This document shows positions 25,263 to 33,506 of a DNA stretch of 40,832 bases, one piece after another. Origin of the DNA: Candidatus Zixiibacteriota bacterium (GTDB taxonomy: Bacteria; Zixibacteria; MSB-5A5; GN15; FEB-12). The translations under genes were made by a program, and so were the position numbers. The stretch spans positions 100,667-141,498 of the forward strand of contig CP070777.1 in the NCBI GenBank assembly GCA_020346225.1, in the 5' to 3' direction. The notes below the pieces were generated by a model that worked only from the letters and a program-made list of their open reading frames with translations, was not told the DNA's origin and searched no databases. Each line of letters starts with the position of its first letter. Positions within the stretch are counted from its first letter, which is position 1.

Positions 25263-25294
25263 AAAGCGGCTCCACGGCGGGGCCGCTTTTTTTT
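25263..25294 (+). terminator. Rho-independent terminator of gltA
   Basis: An 11-base stem (arms 25263-25273 and 25279-25289, one G-T pair) closes a five-base loop and is followed by a run of eight T residues starting at 25287. It also separates gltA from the convergent histidine kinase gene, whose strand has a weaker T-rich tail. Confidence 0.9.
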
Positions 25295-25308
25295 GCTCTG
25301 ATATCGAG

Positions 25309-27330
25309 TCAGCGCGGCAGATTGATGACAAACTCGGCCCCGCCGAGTTTGCTTTGCTCGACCGAGATATCCCCGCCCAAGCCGGATACGATTCGATGCA
25401 CCGTGGGAAGACCCAGCCCGGTACCGGCATCCTTAGTGGTATAGTAAGGAGTGAACACCTGATCGCGGATTTCGTCGGCAACACCGGGTCCGCTGTCGGC
25501 GAAGCGCAACTGGACCCTGTCGGCCAGCGCTCTGGCGCTGATGGCAATGTCGCCCGGCTGACCGCCGAGAGCCTCCTTGGAATTGTTGAAGAGATTCGAG
25601 AGCACCTGTTTGATACCGTCGGGGTCGGCCGCCACGTGCAGGTCCGGCTCGGTGTCAACTTTCACAGTGATGGCCAGCTTATCCGCCTCGAACCTGATGA
25701 GGCCGACGAAGTCGTCGAGAAGACGGCTCAGGTTGATGCGCTGATGTCGTTCGTTCTGTTCGCGCGCCAGAGCCAAAAAGCGGGTGATGATATCATTGAG
25801 CCGTTTCGTTTCAGCCTTGATCTGCCGGGTGAAAGCGAGGTATTCGTCGCGTCCCTCGGAGGGTGTAAACTCGCCGGCGAGTCGCTGGGCGGCGATGGAA
25901 ATAGCGTTCAGCGGATTGCGGATTTCGTGGGCGACCCCCGCCGCCAGGTTGCCCATTTCGGACAGCCGTTCGCGGCGGGCCGATTTTTGCTCGAGCTCTT
26001 TGAGGCGGGTGATGTCGTATACGACGGCCACCATGCCCTCGAATTCACCGCTCGCGTTCAACATTTTCGATACGGCGATCAGGAGTGACTTCATGGCACC
26101 GGCCACGCGCGTCTCAGTTTCGAGTTCGCATGAGACGTCGCTCCCCTGCCTGATAGAATCGAAGGTCATTTCGGGGGCGACCGTCAGCTCATCCCAGCCG
26201 ATGCCGACAGGGTCGCTCTGTCCCATTATCCCGGCGAAAGCGTCGTTGGCCAGGGTAATGACGCCGCGGTTGTCAAAGGCGGCCACCCCGGTGCGCATTT
26301 CCTCGAATATCTTGTCGCTGATAGACTTTATACGCCGGTACTGACGGGCCATTTCTTTGCCGCGGCGGCGCGTGCCCAGATAGAGCATGGCCACAACAAC
26401 CAGTGAAAACAGGACGGCCGACAGGGTAATCATCTGCACGTCGTAGCCGCGCGAGACGGTCCGGTAGTGGTCAAGGGACAGGCCCACCCGCAGCAAGCCG
26501 AAAGGATAAGTATCGGTGGCGAAGGGCCGGACCAGTTCGAGCACTTTGCTGTCCTGGAAAGAATATTCGCGGTGCCGGATGCTGTCGGACTCAAGCGATT
26601 CAGTGAGAAAGGAGTCGGACTCGATCGACAGGAGCCGCCCGGTCTTCTTCGATGAAAAGATGATACCGTCGGTCGATTGATAGATTATGTACTCGACCCC
26701 TGTTTCGCGCGCCATTTTCTGCGTGAGGTAACCGATCTGGGTCTGGCTGAGAGCATCGACATAGTAAAGAGCGTCGGCTATAATCAGGATGACGCGGTCA
26801 AGGCGGTTGGTGATTTCAACGTAGTAGTGCACGGTTTCATCCGGGCTGTCGCCCTGGTCCAGCAGAAGAAGGTAGTTTTGTTCGGGGTCGGCGATAATCT
26901 GAGTGATTTCATCGTAGACGAAGTCGGGCGGTTTGACCACGGGGCCGGCGGTGACGGCACCGGCGACGAGGCTCGAGTCAGCGGCATAAACGAAGATTCC
27001 GTACAGATTGTGAGCCAGCGAAATATCGACGAGTAACTGGTCATTGATCGAGTTCAGTTCCAGCCCGCCCAGATCGACGACCAGTTCCGAATAACGCTTG
27101 TGAACGAGATAGTCGAAGAAGCGCTCGGAGACGATGGCGTTATTGGCGGACTCGGCCAGCGCTTCGACAAAGGCGGAACCCTGAAGAACGAGCAGCTGGA
27201 GGCTGTCGGACCGGCTCTCTTTGATGCCGAACCAGGTTATGGTGAAAACGGCAACGGCCAGGATAACTATCAGCAGAGCGATATAACGATGCTCGAAGCC
27301 GCGTTCGGCGGATTTTCCACTGCCCAGCAT
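25309..27330 (-). CDS. Membrane sensor histidine kinase (NtrB/ZraS-like), orphan
   Basis: The protein senses a signal, probably periplasmic, and autophosphorylates on a His. Order: transmembrane helix 17-36, a periplasmic domain of about 260 residues, a second helix (about 299-319), a PAS domain (about 335-440), a HisKA box with His468 in GVAHEIRNPLNAIS, and an ATPase domain (about 565-673) with the N-box NLFNNSKEAL, DSGPGV (612-617) and GTGLGL (636-641). It has no receiver domain, and no response regulator gene lies nearby. The ATG at 27330 has no clear ribosome-binding site. It starts 42 bases after the upstream kinase gene, with which it probably shares a transcript. Confidence 0.93.
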   Translation of the reverse strand: MLGSGKSAERGFEHRYIALLIVILAVAVFTITWFGIKESRSDSLQLLVLQGSAFVEALAESANNAIVSERFFDYLVHKRYSELVVDLGGLELNSINDQLLVDISLAHNLYGIFVYAADSSLVAGAVTAGPVVKPPDFVYDEITQIIADPEQNYLLLLDQGDSPDETVHYYVEITNRLDRVILIIADALYYVDALSQTQIGYLTQKMARETGVEYIIYQSTDGIIFSSKKTGRLLSIESDSFLTESLESDSIRHREYSFQDSKVLELVRPFATDTYPFGLLRVGLSLDHYRTVSRGYDVQMITLSAVLFSLVVVAMLYLGTRRRGKEMARQYRRIKSISDKIFEEMRTGVAAFDNRGVITLANDAFAGIMGQSDPVGIGWDELTVAPEMTFDSIRQGSDVSCELETETRVAGAMKSLLIAVSKMLNASGEFEGMVAVVYDITRLKELEQKSARRERLSEMGNLAAGVAHEIRNPLNAISIAAQRLAGEFTPSEGRDEYLAFTRQIKAETKRLNDIITRFLALAREQNERHQRINLSRLLDDFVGLIRFEADKLAITVKVDTEPDLHVAADPDGIKQVLSNLFNNSKEALGGQPGDIAISARALADRVQLRFADSGPGVADEIRDQVFTPYYTTKDAGTGLGLPTVHRIVSGLGGDISVEQSKLGGAEFVINLPR

Positions 27331-27372
27331 ACCGGAAAGCTATTTTGAGGGATAATCGGTGGCAAGTAAAAG

Positions 27373-29358
27373 TTATGCGGGCGCGGCCGAGGTTTCGGCC
27401 GGGGATACGTGCTCGTCGCTCTTTTTCGATGCCCGTTTCCTGACCGGGACGTGGAAGTAAAACAGGGCGCCGTCGGCGTATTCATAACCGATGGAGCCGC
27501 CGTGTCGATCGATAATACGCTTGCATGTAATCAGGCCTATCCCGTGACCCTTCGGCTTGGTTGTGAATCGGCGAGCGAACAGGAGTTCCCGCTTGTCCTC
27601 CCTGACCCCGGGGCCGTTGTCAAGCACCTCGACGCGAACAGGGCGGGCGCCTTCGCCGTCCGCCAGCGCCGTGCGGATGGTCACGCGGCGATCCGACGGC
27701 AGTTCATCGAGGGCCTCGGAGGCGTTGCGCAGCAGGTTCACCAGGAGCTGCTGTATCTGGCCGGTGTCAACATCGACCAGTGGTATATCGGTGGACAGTT
27801 CGGTGCGGATTTCGATATTGTCGAACCGGTTCTGGGGTTTGAGGAAGGCCACCACGGTTTCAATGAGCTGGTTGAGGTCGGCCGTTTCAAACTCGCCGCC
27901 GTCCTCGTGCGAATCCATCAGGCCGTCGGTAAAGCGGGTGATACGGTCGATAGTGCGGCGCATAACCTGAAGTTTTCCGTCGATTTTCTCGCGGTCGCCC
28001 CCCCTGAGCAGAATGGGCATAAGCTCGACGTTCCCGGAAAGTATGGCCAGGAAGTTATTTATTTCGTGGGCGATATCGCCGGCCATCTCCCCCCGCGTGT
28101 AATAACGGTCCAGTCGAACCATCATCTCCTGGAAGTTCTTGCTTTCGGAGATGTCTTTGATCAGGTGCAGGTATGCCCAGACGCCGCCGCCCCTGGTATT
28201 GACGGGAACCGAGATCAAATAGGCCGGGAACAGGCTGCCGTCGCCACGTCGACACAGGACCTCCATAGAGTGGTTGTCGGACATGATGGCCTTGACGGTC
28301 TTGATTTCGCTCAGGCGGTGAGTGAACAGGTCATCGAATTTTTTGCCGACGGCATCCCGGCGTTGCAGCCCGAACACCTGCTGCGCTTCGCGATTGAATA
28401 TGACAATCTCACCATCGGCCGATGTCGAAACGATGCATATGGGTGACGAGTCAATGAGGGTGCCGAGGAACTCCTGGGACTCGCGCAGGGCTTCGTTGGT
28501 ATTCTCGAGGCGCCGGTTGGAATCCTTCATGCTCTGCTGGTTTTCCCACATGGTCAGGGACATGTTGTTATAGGCGCTGGTCAGTTGCTGGAGTTCGTTG
28601 TCGAGGTCGGACTCGACGAGGCAGTACAGTTCGCCGCTGACGGTCTTCTCGAAACCCCGGGTAAGTCGTTCCAGCGGTCTCTGGAAACGCCTGTTGATCA
28701 GATGGACGGTGAGCAGCGATACCAGGGCGGAGGCCAGAAAGAGCAGCAGAAATGTGTAGCGAACGCCTTCGCCGCCCCAGGCGCCTTCGCGATGGTCGGA
28801 GATGGCCACCAGCACCAGCGGCAGATGCGGGGCCGTATCCACCCGGTAGTAATACACGAAATATCGCGAGCTGAATATGATCGGCGTCAGCAGTTCCTTT
28901 TCAAGCCCGGCGTGACGCTCGATGATGGAAAGATCGATAAGCTGTGCCGCGGAAACCTCGGTCTCGCCGTCGGCAAACAGCGGTCCGCTCTGGGGCGTTG
29001 AATGCAGTCGGGTGAGGGAGCCGTCCCCGGCACGGAGGAAAATAAACGACTGCACCACATCGTCGATATCAAGCACCTCATTGAGGCGTTGACCGACAGC
29101 AGGATCAAGCGTCCCGTTTCCCTGGCGGGCGTCACCCTGGCCCAGCAGGGCCGTAATCTGCCCGCCGGCCTGGCGCAACTTCTCCCGCATAAAAAGGTAC
29201 TCGGAATCGACGGATAGCCGGGGCTCCGGGAAAAAGAGGACCAGGGTCAGGGCCAGAAAGACGAAAACGACCTGGACAATGATGATATTTCCCAGCCGGG
29301 TAAGGAAAGCGGTCCTCCGACCCGAAAACCGGCGCAATATACCGTTAGAATCCGCCAT
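27373..29358 (-). CDS. Membrane sensor histidine kinase with HAMP and PAS, orphan
   Basis: The 661-residue kinase has transmembrane helices at about 24-43 and 200-222 flanking a periplasmic domain, then HAMP (about 222-275), PAS (about 295-405), a HisKA domain with His431 and a C-terminal ATPase domain (about 530-637; NLLRNASEAL, DNGPGV, HGIGLI). The H-box reads HEINNFLA rather than the common HEIRNPL, and the tail is Ser/Ala/Lys-rich. The ATG at 29358 is chosen because the frame upstream of it (to 29481) is Pro-rich and unlike any sensor. It has no ribosome-binding site, and -10-like sequences lie 3-7 bases upstream, so it may be leaderless. No response regulator is visible. Confidence 0.88.
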   Translation of the reverse strand: MADSNGILRRFSGRRTAFLTRLGNIIIVQVVFVFLALTLVLFFPEPRLSVDSEYLFMREKLRQAGGQITALLGQGDARQGNGTLDPAVGQRLNEVLDIDDVVQSFIFLRAGDGSLTRLHSTPQSGPLFADGETEVSAAQLIDLSIIERHAGLEKELLTPIIFSSRYFVYYYRVDTAPHLPLVLVAISDHREGAWGGEGVRYTFLLLFLASALVSLLTVHLINRRFQRPLERLTRGFEKTVSGELYCLVESDLDNELQQLTSAYNNMSLTMWENQQSMKDSNRRLENTNEALRESQEFLGTLIDSSPICIVSTSADGEIVIFNREAQQVFGLQRRDAVGKKFDDLFTHRLSEIKTVKAIMSDNHSMEVLCRRGDGSLFPAYLISVPVNTRGGGVWAYLHLIKDISESKNFQEMMVRLDRYYTRGEMAGDIAHEINNFLAILSGNVELMPILLRGGDREKIDGKLQVMRRTIDRITRFTDGLMDSHEDGGEFETADLNQLIETVVAFLKPQNRFDNIEIRTELSTDIPLVDVDTGQIQQLLVNLLRNASEALDELPSDRRVTIRTALADGEGARPVRVEVLDNGPGVREDKRELLFARRFTTKPKGHGIGLITCKRIIDRHGGSIGYEYADGALFYFHVPVRKRASKKSDEHVSPAETSAAPA

Positions 29359-29363
29359 TTTAC

Positions 29364-29393
29364 TATATATCGGCCGGGTTCGGGGAATGTTGA
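29364..29393 (-). promoter_or_regulatory. Possible promoter abutting the histidine kinase start
   Basis: On the minus strand TCAACA (29388-29393) is 18 bases from TATATA (29364-29369), and the ATG follows at 29358. A start six or seven bases after the -10 would fall on or beside the ATG itself. Confidence 0.35.
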
Positions 29394-29412
29394 CGAAGGC
29401 CAGATGGAGTGC

Positions 29413-29570
29413 AATAAAACATGGGAGTGGTGGAGGGGGGATGCCCGACTCTATCGTCAGGTGGCTGGATGTCCAGCACACACCACTCCCATAGATCTCT
29501 GCTATTCCTGCTGAGTAGCCGTAGAGTTATGGTGCAAGGGCCGTGCCGAAGGCAGCTCTGCTAACGTTCT
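29413..29570 (-). ncRNA. Candidate structured small RNA or leader
   Basis: On the minus strand, a start near 29570 (promoter 29577-29605) would give an RNA whose 3' part is closed by perfect 12-base arms ATGGGAGTGGTG (29481-29492, minus-strand reading) and CACCACTCCCAT (29421-29432), followed by GTTTTATT. Inside, GCTGG-ACAT-CCAGC forms a second hairpin. No protein frame explains the pairing. It may be a small RNA, or the leader of the kinase transcript. Confidence 0.35.
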
Positions 29571-29576
29571 ACCTTA

Positions 29577-29605
29577 AATATAATAGATAACCCATTGATT
29601 CGCAA
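29577..29605 (-). promoter_or_regulatory. Promoter-like site TTGCGA-17-TATATT
   Basis: On the minus strand TTGCGA (29600-29605) and TATATT (29577-29582) are 17 bases apart. It lies about 220 bases before the kinase ATG and directly ahead of the structured segment. Confidence 0.45.
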
Positions 29606-29749
29606 GAGATAATTGACTGAATCGTGGAGCGGGTTAATACCTGTTGCCGGGGTCGTCCAGAACCGACCAGCCGTATGTGCATGGCGCTGCATAGTGACGG
29701 GCTATTAGGGGCGTTATAACGAGTTAGCACGAATCTGAGGCCCCGGAGC

Positions 29750-30703
29750 TTATGCTCTGCGGGCGTGCTTATCCTCGAGCGCTTCGATGTATTTCTCGGC
29801 CGCCACCGCTGCCGTAGTACCGTCGCCAACGGCGTTGGTAATCTGCCGGACCAGTTGGGCGCGCACGTCGCCACAGGCGAATATGCCCGCAAGCGAGGTT
29901 TCCATCCGGTCATTGGTGACGATGTAACCGCCCTCGTTAGTCTGCAGTTTCTCGCGGGTTATACCGGAGTTGGGTCGAAAACCGATATACGGGAAGACGG
30001 CGCCGACGTCGAGTTTCGATTTCTCCCCGGTTTTGACGTTTTTGAGCATTACATGAGTGACCCGGGTGCCGTCGCCTTCAATGGATTCGGGCACGGTATC
30101 CCAGATGAACTCGACCTTGGGATTATCGAAGGCGCGCTGCTGAATTATTTTCTGTGCGCGCAGCTGGTCACGCCGATGGATGATGATGACTTTCGAAGCG
30201 AACTTGGTCAGAAACGTTCCTTCCTCGACAGCCGCGTCTCCCCCGCCGACAACGGCGATGACCTTTTCTCTGAAAAAGGCCCCGTCGCAGATGGCGCAGT
30301 AGGAGACACCTTTGCCGGTGTATTCTTTCTCGCCGGGGATACTGAGAAGGACGGGGGAACCGCCGGTACTGATAATCACGGCTTTGCCGCGGTACAGGTT
30401 GCCGGAAGCGCATCGGGTGATACGATAGTCGCCGTCGGTATAGACTTCCTCGACTTCCTCCATCCGGACCTCAAGGCCGAAACTCTTAGCATGGTCGGCA
30501 AACTTCATAGCCAGGTCGGCTCCCTGGATCCGTTCGAAGCCGGGGTAGTCCTCGACATCGCCGGTAACGGCGATCTGTCCGCCGGGCAGGTATTTTTCCA
30601 GGCAGACCACTTTGCGATTGGCCCTGGCTGTATATAGACCGGCGGTCAGCCCTCCCGGTCCGCCACCGACGATTACCACGTCGTAATCCATCATCTGTGT
30701 CAT
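29750..30703 (-). CDS. trxB: Thioredoxin reductase
   Basis: This flavoprotein reduces thioredoxin with NAD(P)H. The FAD motif is GGGPGG (13-18), the redox-active pair is Cys136-Ala-Ile-Cys139 followed by DG, the NAD(P) motif is GGGDAA (153-158), and HRRDQLRA (176-183) is the usual NADPH-binding pattern. A C-terminal FACGDVR closes the FAD site. The 317 residues are standard. TGAGGT lies seven bases before the ATG, and the gene starts four bases after the stop of the SDR gene, so it is the third gene of the cobO-SDR-trxB set. Confidence 0.96.
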   Translation of the reverse strand: MTQMMDYDVVIVGGGPGGLTAGLYTARANRKVVCLEKYLPGGQIAVTGDVEDYPGFERIQGADLAMKFADHAKSFGLEVRMEEVEEVYTDGDYRITRCASGNLYRGKAVIISTGGSPVLLSIPGEKEYTGKGVSYCAICDGAFFREKVIAVVGGGDAAVEEGTFLTKFASKVIIIHRRDQLRAQKIIQQRAFDNPKVEFIWDTVPESIEGDGTRVTHVMLKNVKTGEKSKLDVGAVFPYIGFRPNSGITREKLQTNEGGYIVTNDRMETSLAGIFACGDVRAQLVRQITNAVGDGTTAAVAAEKYIEALEDKHARRA

Positions 30704-30707
30704 TTCG

Positions 30708-31592
30708 CTACCTCAAGTATTTTTCAAGTCCCTCTTTCATTTTCAGCGGCTCGAGGCCGAACAGCTTTTTCATCTTTGAAATGTCTCCGGTATTACCCAT
30801 TTCCATCATCGTGAGCTGGTCACGGGTGATCGGGGCCGGCTTGAGCAGGCTCTCCAGAATGCGGGCAACGATTTTCATAACACCGATGGGGAGGTGCAGG
30901 TTCACCCGTGATTTCCCCAGCGTACTTTTGACCAGGTTCAGCAACTCAATATACTCAAGCTGCTCGGGCCCGCCAACCTCGATGATATTATTGCGGGCAT
31001 CCCGGCAGGTCAACCCGCCGGCCATAACGGCGACCAGGTCGTCGATATACACCGGCTGAAAGCGGTAGCGGCCGTGGCCGATTACCGGCGTCACCGGCGA
31101 GAGTTTAATCAATCGTGTCAGCAGTGAGACAAAGCCGTCGCCTTCGCCGTAGACAACCGAGGGCCGATAGATGACGTAGTCAAGGCCGGATGAAATCACG
31201 GCCTGCTCGGCCCGATACTTGGTTCGGTGATATTCGGTGGGGGCCGTTGGGGCGGTGCCCATGGCGGACAGGTAGATGATTTTTTTTACGCCGGCCGTCC
31301 GGCAGGCCCTGACCACGTTTTCGGTTCCTTCGACGACGGTTTTCTGAAATGTCTTTTGCCTCGTTTCGGCGATGATGCCGACCAGGTGAAAAACGGCCTC
31401 GGCGGCGGCAAAGGTTTTTTCCAGCGAGGAGACATCATCGAGCCGCCCGGGCAAGACACGGATGTTCGAGCCGGGCAGGTCACCGGCGGGTCGCCGGTGC
31501 GCCATGAGGGTGATTTCGTGATGGTCGCGGGCCAGTCGCCTGACCAGATGTCGGCCGATAAACCCCGTCCCCCCTGTCACGGCGATTCTCAC
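30708..31592 (-). CDS. Atypical SDR, NDUFA9-like NAD(P)-binding protein
   Basis: This 294-residue atypical short-chain dehydrogenase has the nucleotide loop GGTGFIG (7-13) at the very N-terminus, the active Tyr121 and Lys125 (YHRTK) and IYRPSVVYGEGDGF. The pattern is that of the NDUFA9/YfcH/NmrA-like complex I-associated group. Substrate unknown. The GTG start overlaps the stop of the upstream cobO gene by four bases (GTGA). The link with thioredoxin reductase hints at a redox role but does not prove it. Confidence 0.85.
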   Translation of the reverse strand: MRIAVTGGTGFIGRHLVRRLARDHHEITLMAHRRPAGDLPGSNIRVLPGRLDDVSSLEKTFAAAEAVFHLVGIIAETRQKTFQKTVVEGTENVVRACRTAGVKKIIYLSAMGTAPTAPTEYHRTKYRAEQAVISSGLDYVIYRPSVVYGEGDGFVSLLTRLIKLSPVTPVIGHGRYRFQPVYIDDLVAVMAGGLTCRDARNNIIEVGGPEQLEYIELLNLVKSTLGKSRVNLHLPIGVMKIVARILESLLKPAPITRDQLTMMEMGNTGDISKMKKLFGLEPLKMKEGLEKYLR

Positions 31593-32137
31593 CAGTCGAT
31601 ACCCTTCTGCGCAAGGATGCCCTGTTTGAAGGGATGCTTTACTTCGCGCATCTCGGTGACCAGGTCGGCCTGCGCGACAAGGGCATCGGGGGCGTTGCGT
31701 CCGGTGATAACAAGATGCTGCCGCTTACCCCGGGCGGCCAGGATCGCGTCCAACTGTTGCGGGTCAACCAGTCCCAGATTCACAGCTACATTGAGTTCGT
31801 CGAGAATAACGAGTTGGTATTGTCCGGAGGAAATCTTGTCAACGGCAAGTTCGACACCTTTCCCGGCGGCCCGGCGGTGCTCCTGGAAGGTCTTGTCATC
31901 GTCGATTATGCCGACGAAGCCTTCGCCGACGGTGTGCAGTTCGACGTCCGGCTCAAGCCTCCTGATGCCCTTGAGTTCGCCGTATTTCCAGCTTCCCTTG
32001 ACGAACTGAATAATGCATATCTTCCAGCCGTATCCGACAGCCCGGATGCACATGCCGAGGGCGGCGGTGGTTTTGCCCTTGCCGTCGCCGGTGTACACGA
32101 TGAGCAACGGTCTCGTTTTTTCCTTATTTTCAGCCAT
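31589..32137 (-). CDS. cobO: Cob(I)alamin adenosyltransferase, CobA/CobO type
   Basis: It adenosylates corrinoids with ATP, for salvage or synthesis of adenosylcobalamin. The 182 residues carry the P-loop GDGKGKTT (17-24), FVKGSWKYGEL, the WB-like LVILDELN and VITGRNAP, all typical of the CobA/CobO/BtuR family. AAGGAG lies seven bases before the ATG. A weak promoter (TTGACT, 16 bases, TACCTT, 32172-32199 minus) lies upstream. No cobalamin riboswitch was recognised in the 225-base divergent gap. Confidence 0.95.
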   Translation of the reverse strand: MAENKEKTRPLLIVYTGDGKGKTTAALGMCIRAVGYGWKICIIQFVKGSWKYGELKGIRRLEPDVELHTVGEGFVGIIDDDKTFQEHRRAAGKGVELAVDKISSGQYQLVILDELNVAVNLGLVDPQQLDAILAARGKRQHLVITGRNAPDALVAQADLVTEMREVKHPFKQGILAQKGIDW

Positions 32138-32171
32138 ATTTCGACTCCTTCCCTCTGGCCGCCAAGAGCTA

Positions 32172-32199
32172 AAGGTAGTGCAAACACGGGAAAAGTCAA
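32172..32199 (-). promoter_or_regulatory. Weak promoter-like site for cobO
   Basis: On the minus strand TTGACT (32194-32199) and TACCTT (32172-32177) are 16 bases apart. The -35 is good, the -10 poor. Confidence 0.35.
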
Positions 32200-32267
32200 T
32201 CCGGTACCTGGCCGCCGGGCTACGGCGGCGGTCGGTCGTTGATTTTGCGTGAAGGCAGCAAATTTGG

Positions 32268-32296
32268 TTGACACAGGTGGGGTCTGCGGATATATT
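32268..32296 (+). promoter_or_regulatory. rrf2 promoter TTGACA-17-TATATT
   Basis: A perfect TTGACA (32268-32273) is 17 bases from TATATT (32291-32296). A start near 32303 gives a leader of about 60 bases. Confidence 0.65.
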
Positions 32297-32362
32297 GGAA
32301 TGAAGATATTATTGATTATGATTAGACAATTGGAGAGCGCAGCTCTTTAGAAGGAGGGTATG

Positions 32363-32788
32363 GTGCAGTTTACCAAGGCTGAGGAATACGGGTTACTTGG
32401 CATTTTATACCTTGCCGGCAAAGAACCTAATGTAATAACCCCGCTTTCGGAAATATCGCAGGCTCAGGAGATTCCCGAGAAATTTCTCGCGAAGATTTTT
32501 CAGTCGTTGTCGCGGTCGGGCTTAGTCCGCTCACACAGGGGAGTGCGGGGCGGCTTCACGCTGGGTCGCAGACCCGAAGAGATAAGCATCAAGGAGATTC
32601 TTGAGTCTATCCAAGGACCCTATCATCTTTTGAAGTGCATACCGGAACCGAACCTCTGCACCAAATCGGATCCCTGTGCCCTGCGGGACCTGCTTATAAT
32701 CGCGGAAGACAAACTGGTATCGGTATTTGCGGAGCACACGCTGGCGCATCTTGCCCACGAGCAGACCGCCGAGACGACGACCGGATAG
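32363..32788 (+). CDS. Rrf2-family Fe-S transcriptional regulator
   Basis: The 141-residue winged-helix regulator begins QFTKAEEYGLLGILYLA and has the recognition segment FLAKIFQSLSRSGLVRSHRGVRGGFTLGR, the family hallmark. Three cysteines in KCIPEPNLC TKSDPC (92, 99, 105) are spaced C-x6-C-x5-C, close to the IscR pattern, so it probably holds an iron-sulfur cluster that senses redox or Fe-S state. AAGGAGG is five bases before the GTG at 32363 but only two before the ATG at 32360, so I chose the GTG. It stands upstream of dcd and PFOR, the latter a large Fe-S enzyme. Confidence 0.92.
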   Translation: MQFTKAEEYGLLGILYLAGKEPNVITPLSEISQAQEIPEKFLAKIFQSLSRSGLVRSHRGVRGGFTLGRRPEEISIKEILESIQGPYHLLKCIPEPNLCTKSDPCALRDLLIIAEDKLVSVFAEHTLAHLAHEQTAETTTG

Positions 32789-32821
32789 TCGAGAGAATGT
32801 GAATTTTTGAACTAATTCCGG

Positions 32822-32850
32822 TTTACAAGACAGCTTGAATCCCTTATCTT
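32822..32850 (+). promoter_or_regulatory. Possible dcd promoter inside the hairpin
   Basis: TTTACA (32822-32827) is 17 bases from TATCTT (32845-32850). A start near 32857 would fall in the loop of the terminator hairpin, so transcripts from here would not form it and would expose the dcd ribosome-binding site. Confidence 0.4.
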
Positions 32851-32888
32851 CCGAATCCTGTCTGGATTCGGAAGGAAAGGGATTTTTT
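32838..32888 (+). terminator. Terminator-like hairpin that buries the dcd ribosome-binding site
   Basis: Outer arms AATCCCTT (32838-32845) and AAGGGATT (32877-32884), and inner arms TTCCGAATCC (32849-32858) and GGATTCGGAA (32864-32873), form a long stem with one 3x3 internal loop and a T-run that ends right at the dcd GTG. It has the form of an intrinsic terminator for rrf2. The AAGGGA that serves dcd lies within its 3' arm. Confidence 0.8.
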
Positions 32889-33443
32889 GTGCCGGTAATG
32901 TCAGACCGCTGGATCATCGAGATGGCTTTGAAACGCGAGATGATAAAGCCGTTCTCGGAGAGTCAGGTTCGCCGCGGGATAAGTTTCGGCGTTTCCTCGT
33001 ACGGCTATGACATGAGCCTGTCCGATGAGTTTCGGCTGCTGGACCCGTCGAGTCTGCCGGAAATCGACCCCAAAAAAGACCTGTCGGAACACTTCACCGA
33101 GATCAAGGCCGAGTCGATCCAAATCCCGGCCAACTCTTTCGTTCTGGGGCGGTCGCGGGAGTACTTCAAGATACCGCGCGATATAATAACGATTTGCACC
33201 GGTAAGTCCACCTATGCCCGTTCGGGGGTGATTGTGAATGTGACCCCGTTCGAGCCGGAGTGGGAAGGGTTTGCGACTATTTCGATATCCAACACGGCTC
33301 CAGTTCCCACCCGTGTGTACGCGGGGGAAGGTATCGCCCAGCTGATATTTTTGCAGGCGGCGGAACTGTGCGAGCAATCTTACCGGGACAAGAAAGGAAA
33401 ATATCAGGCACAAAAAGGGATTACCATGTCGAAATCGGACTGA
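32889..33443 (+). CDS. dcd: dCTP deaminase
   Basis: It deaminates dCTP to dUTP (or dUMP in the bifunctional form) for thymidylate synthesis. The start GTG is six bases after AAGGGA, and the N-terminus MPVMSDRWI matches the MSIKSDKWI of known homologues residue for residue. An upstream frame to 32835 would run through the hairpin. Motifs: SSYGYD (36-41), the phosphate-binding GKSTYAR (105-111) and PEWEG with the catalytic Glu126, then GEGIAQL. The 184 residues match the family. The stop is 63 bases before PFOR. Confidence 0.95.
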   Translation: MPVMSDRWIIEMALKREMIKPFSESQVRRGISFGVSSYGYDMSLSDEFRLLDPSSLPEIDPKKDLSEHFTEIKAESIQIPANSFVLGRSREYFKIPRDIITICTGKSTYARSGVIVNVTPFEPEWEGFATISISNTAPVPTRVYAGEGIAQLIFLQAAELCEQSYRDKKGKYQAQKGITMSKSD

Positions 33444-33506
33444 GGGTCCCATGGAATTATATAACAGTATCATTATTTTCTTCATTGAGTAACTCAGGAG
33501 CTGATG

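Larger units (their letters stand above)
29359..29749. other. Gene-free stretch between trxB and the kinase pair
   Basis: No plausible protein gene lies here. It contains a minus-strand promoter-like site (29577-29605), a structured segment ending in a 12-base inverted repeat, and another -10-like box next to the kinase start. The trxB 3' end shows no T-tailed hairpin. Confidence 0.55.

Noticed and set aside
29421-29492. The 12-base inverted repeat as a small transposable element (MITE)
   Set aside because: There is no target-site duplication next to the arms and no second copy in the window. A stem in RNA explains it better.
32138-32362. A cobalamin riboswitch ahead of cobO
   Set aside because: The 225-base divergent gap has no recognisable B12-box or the size and pairing expected of that riboswitch, and most of it is promoter and leader of rrf2.
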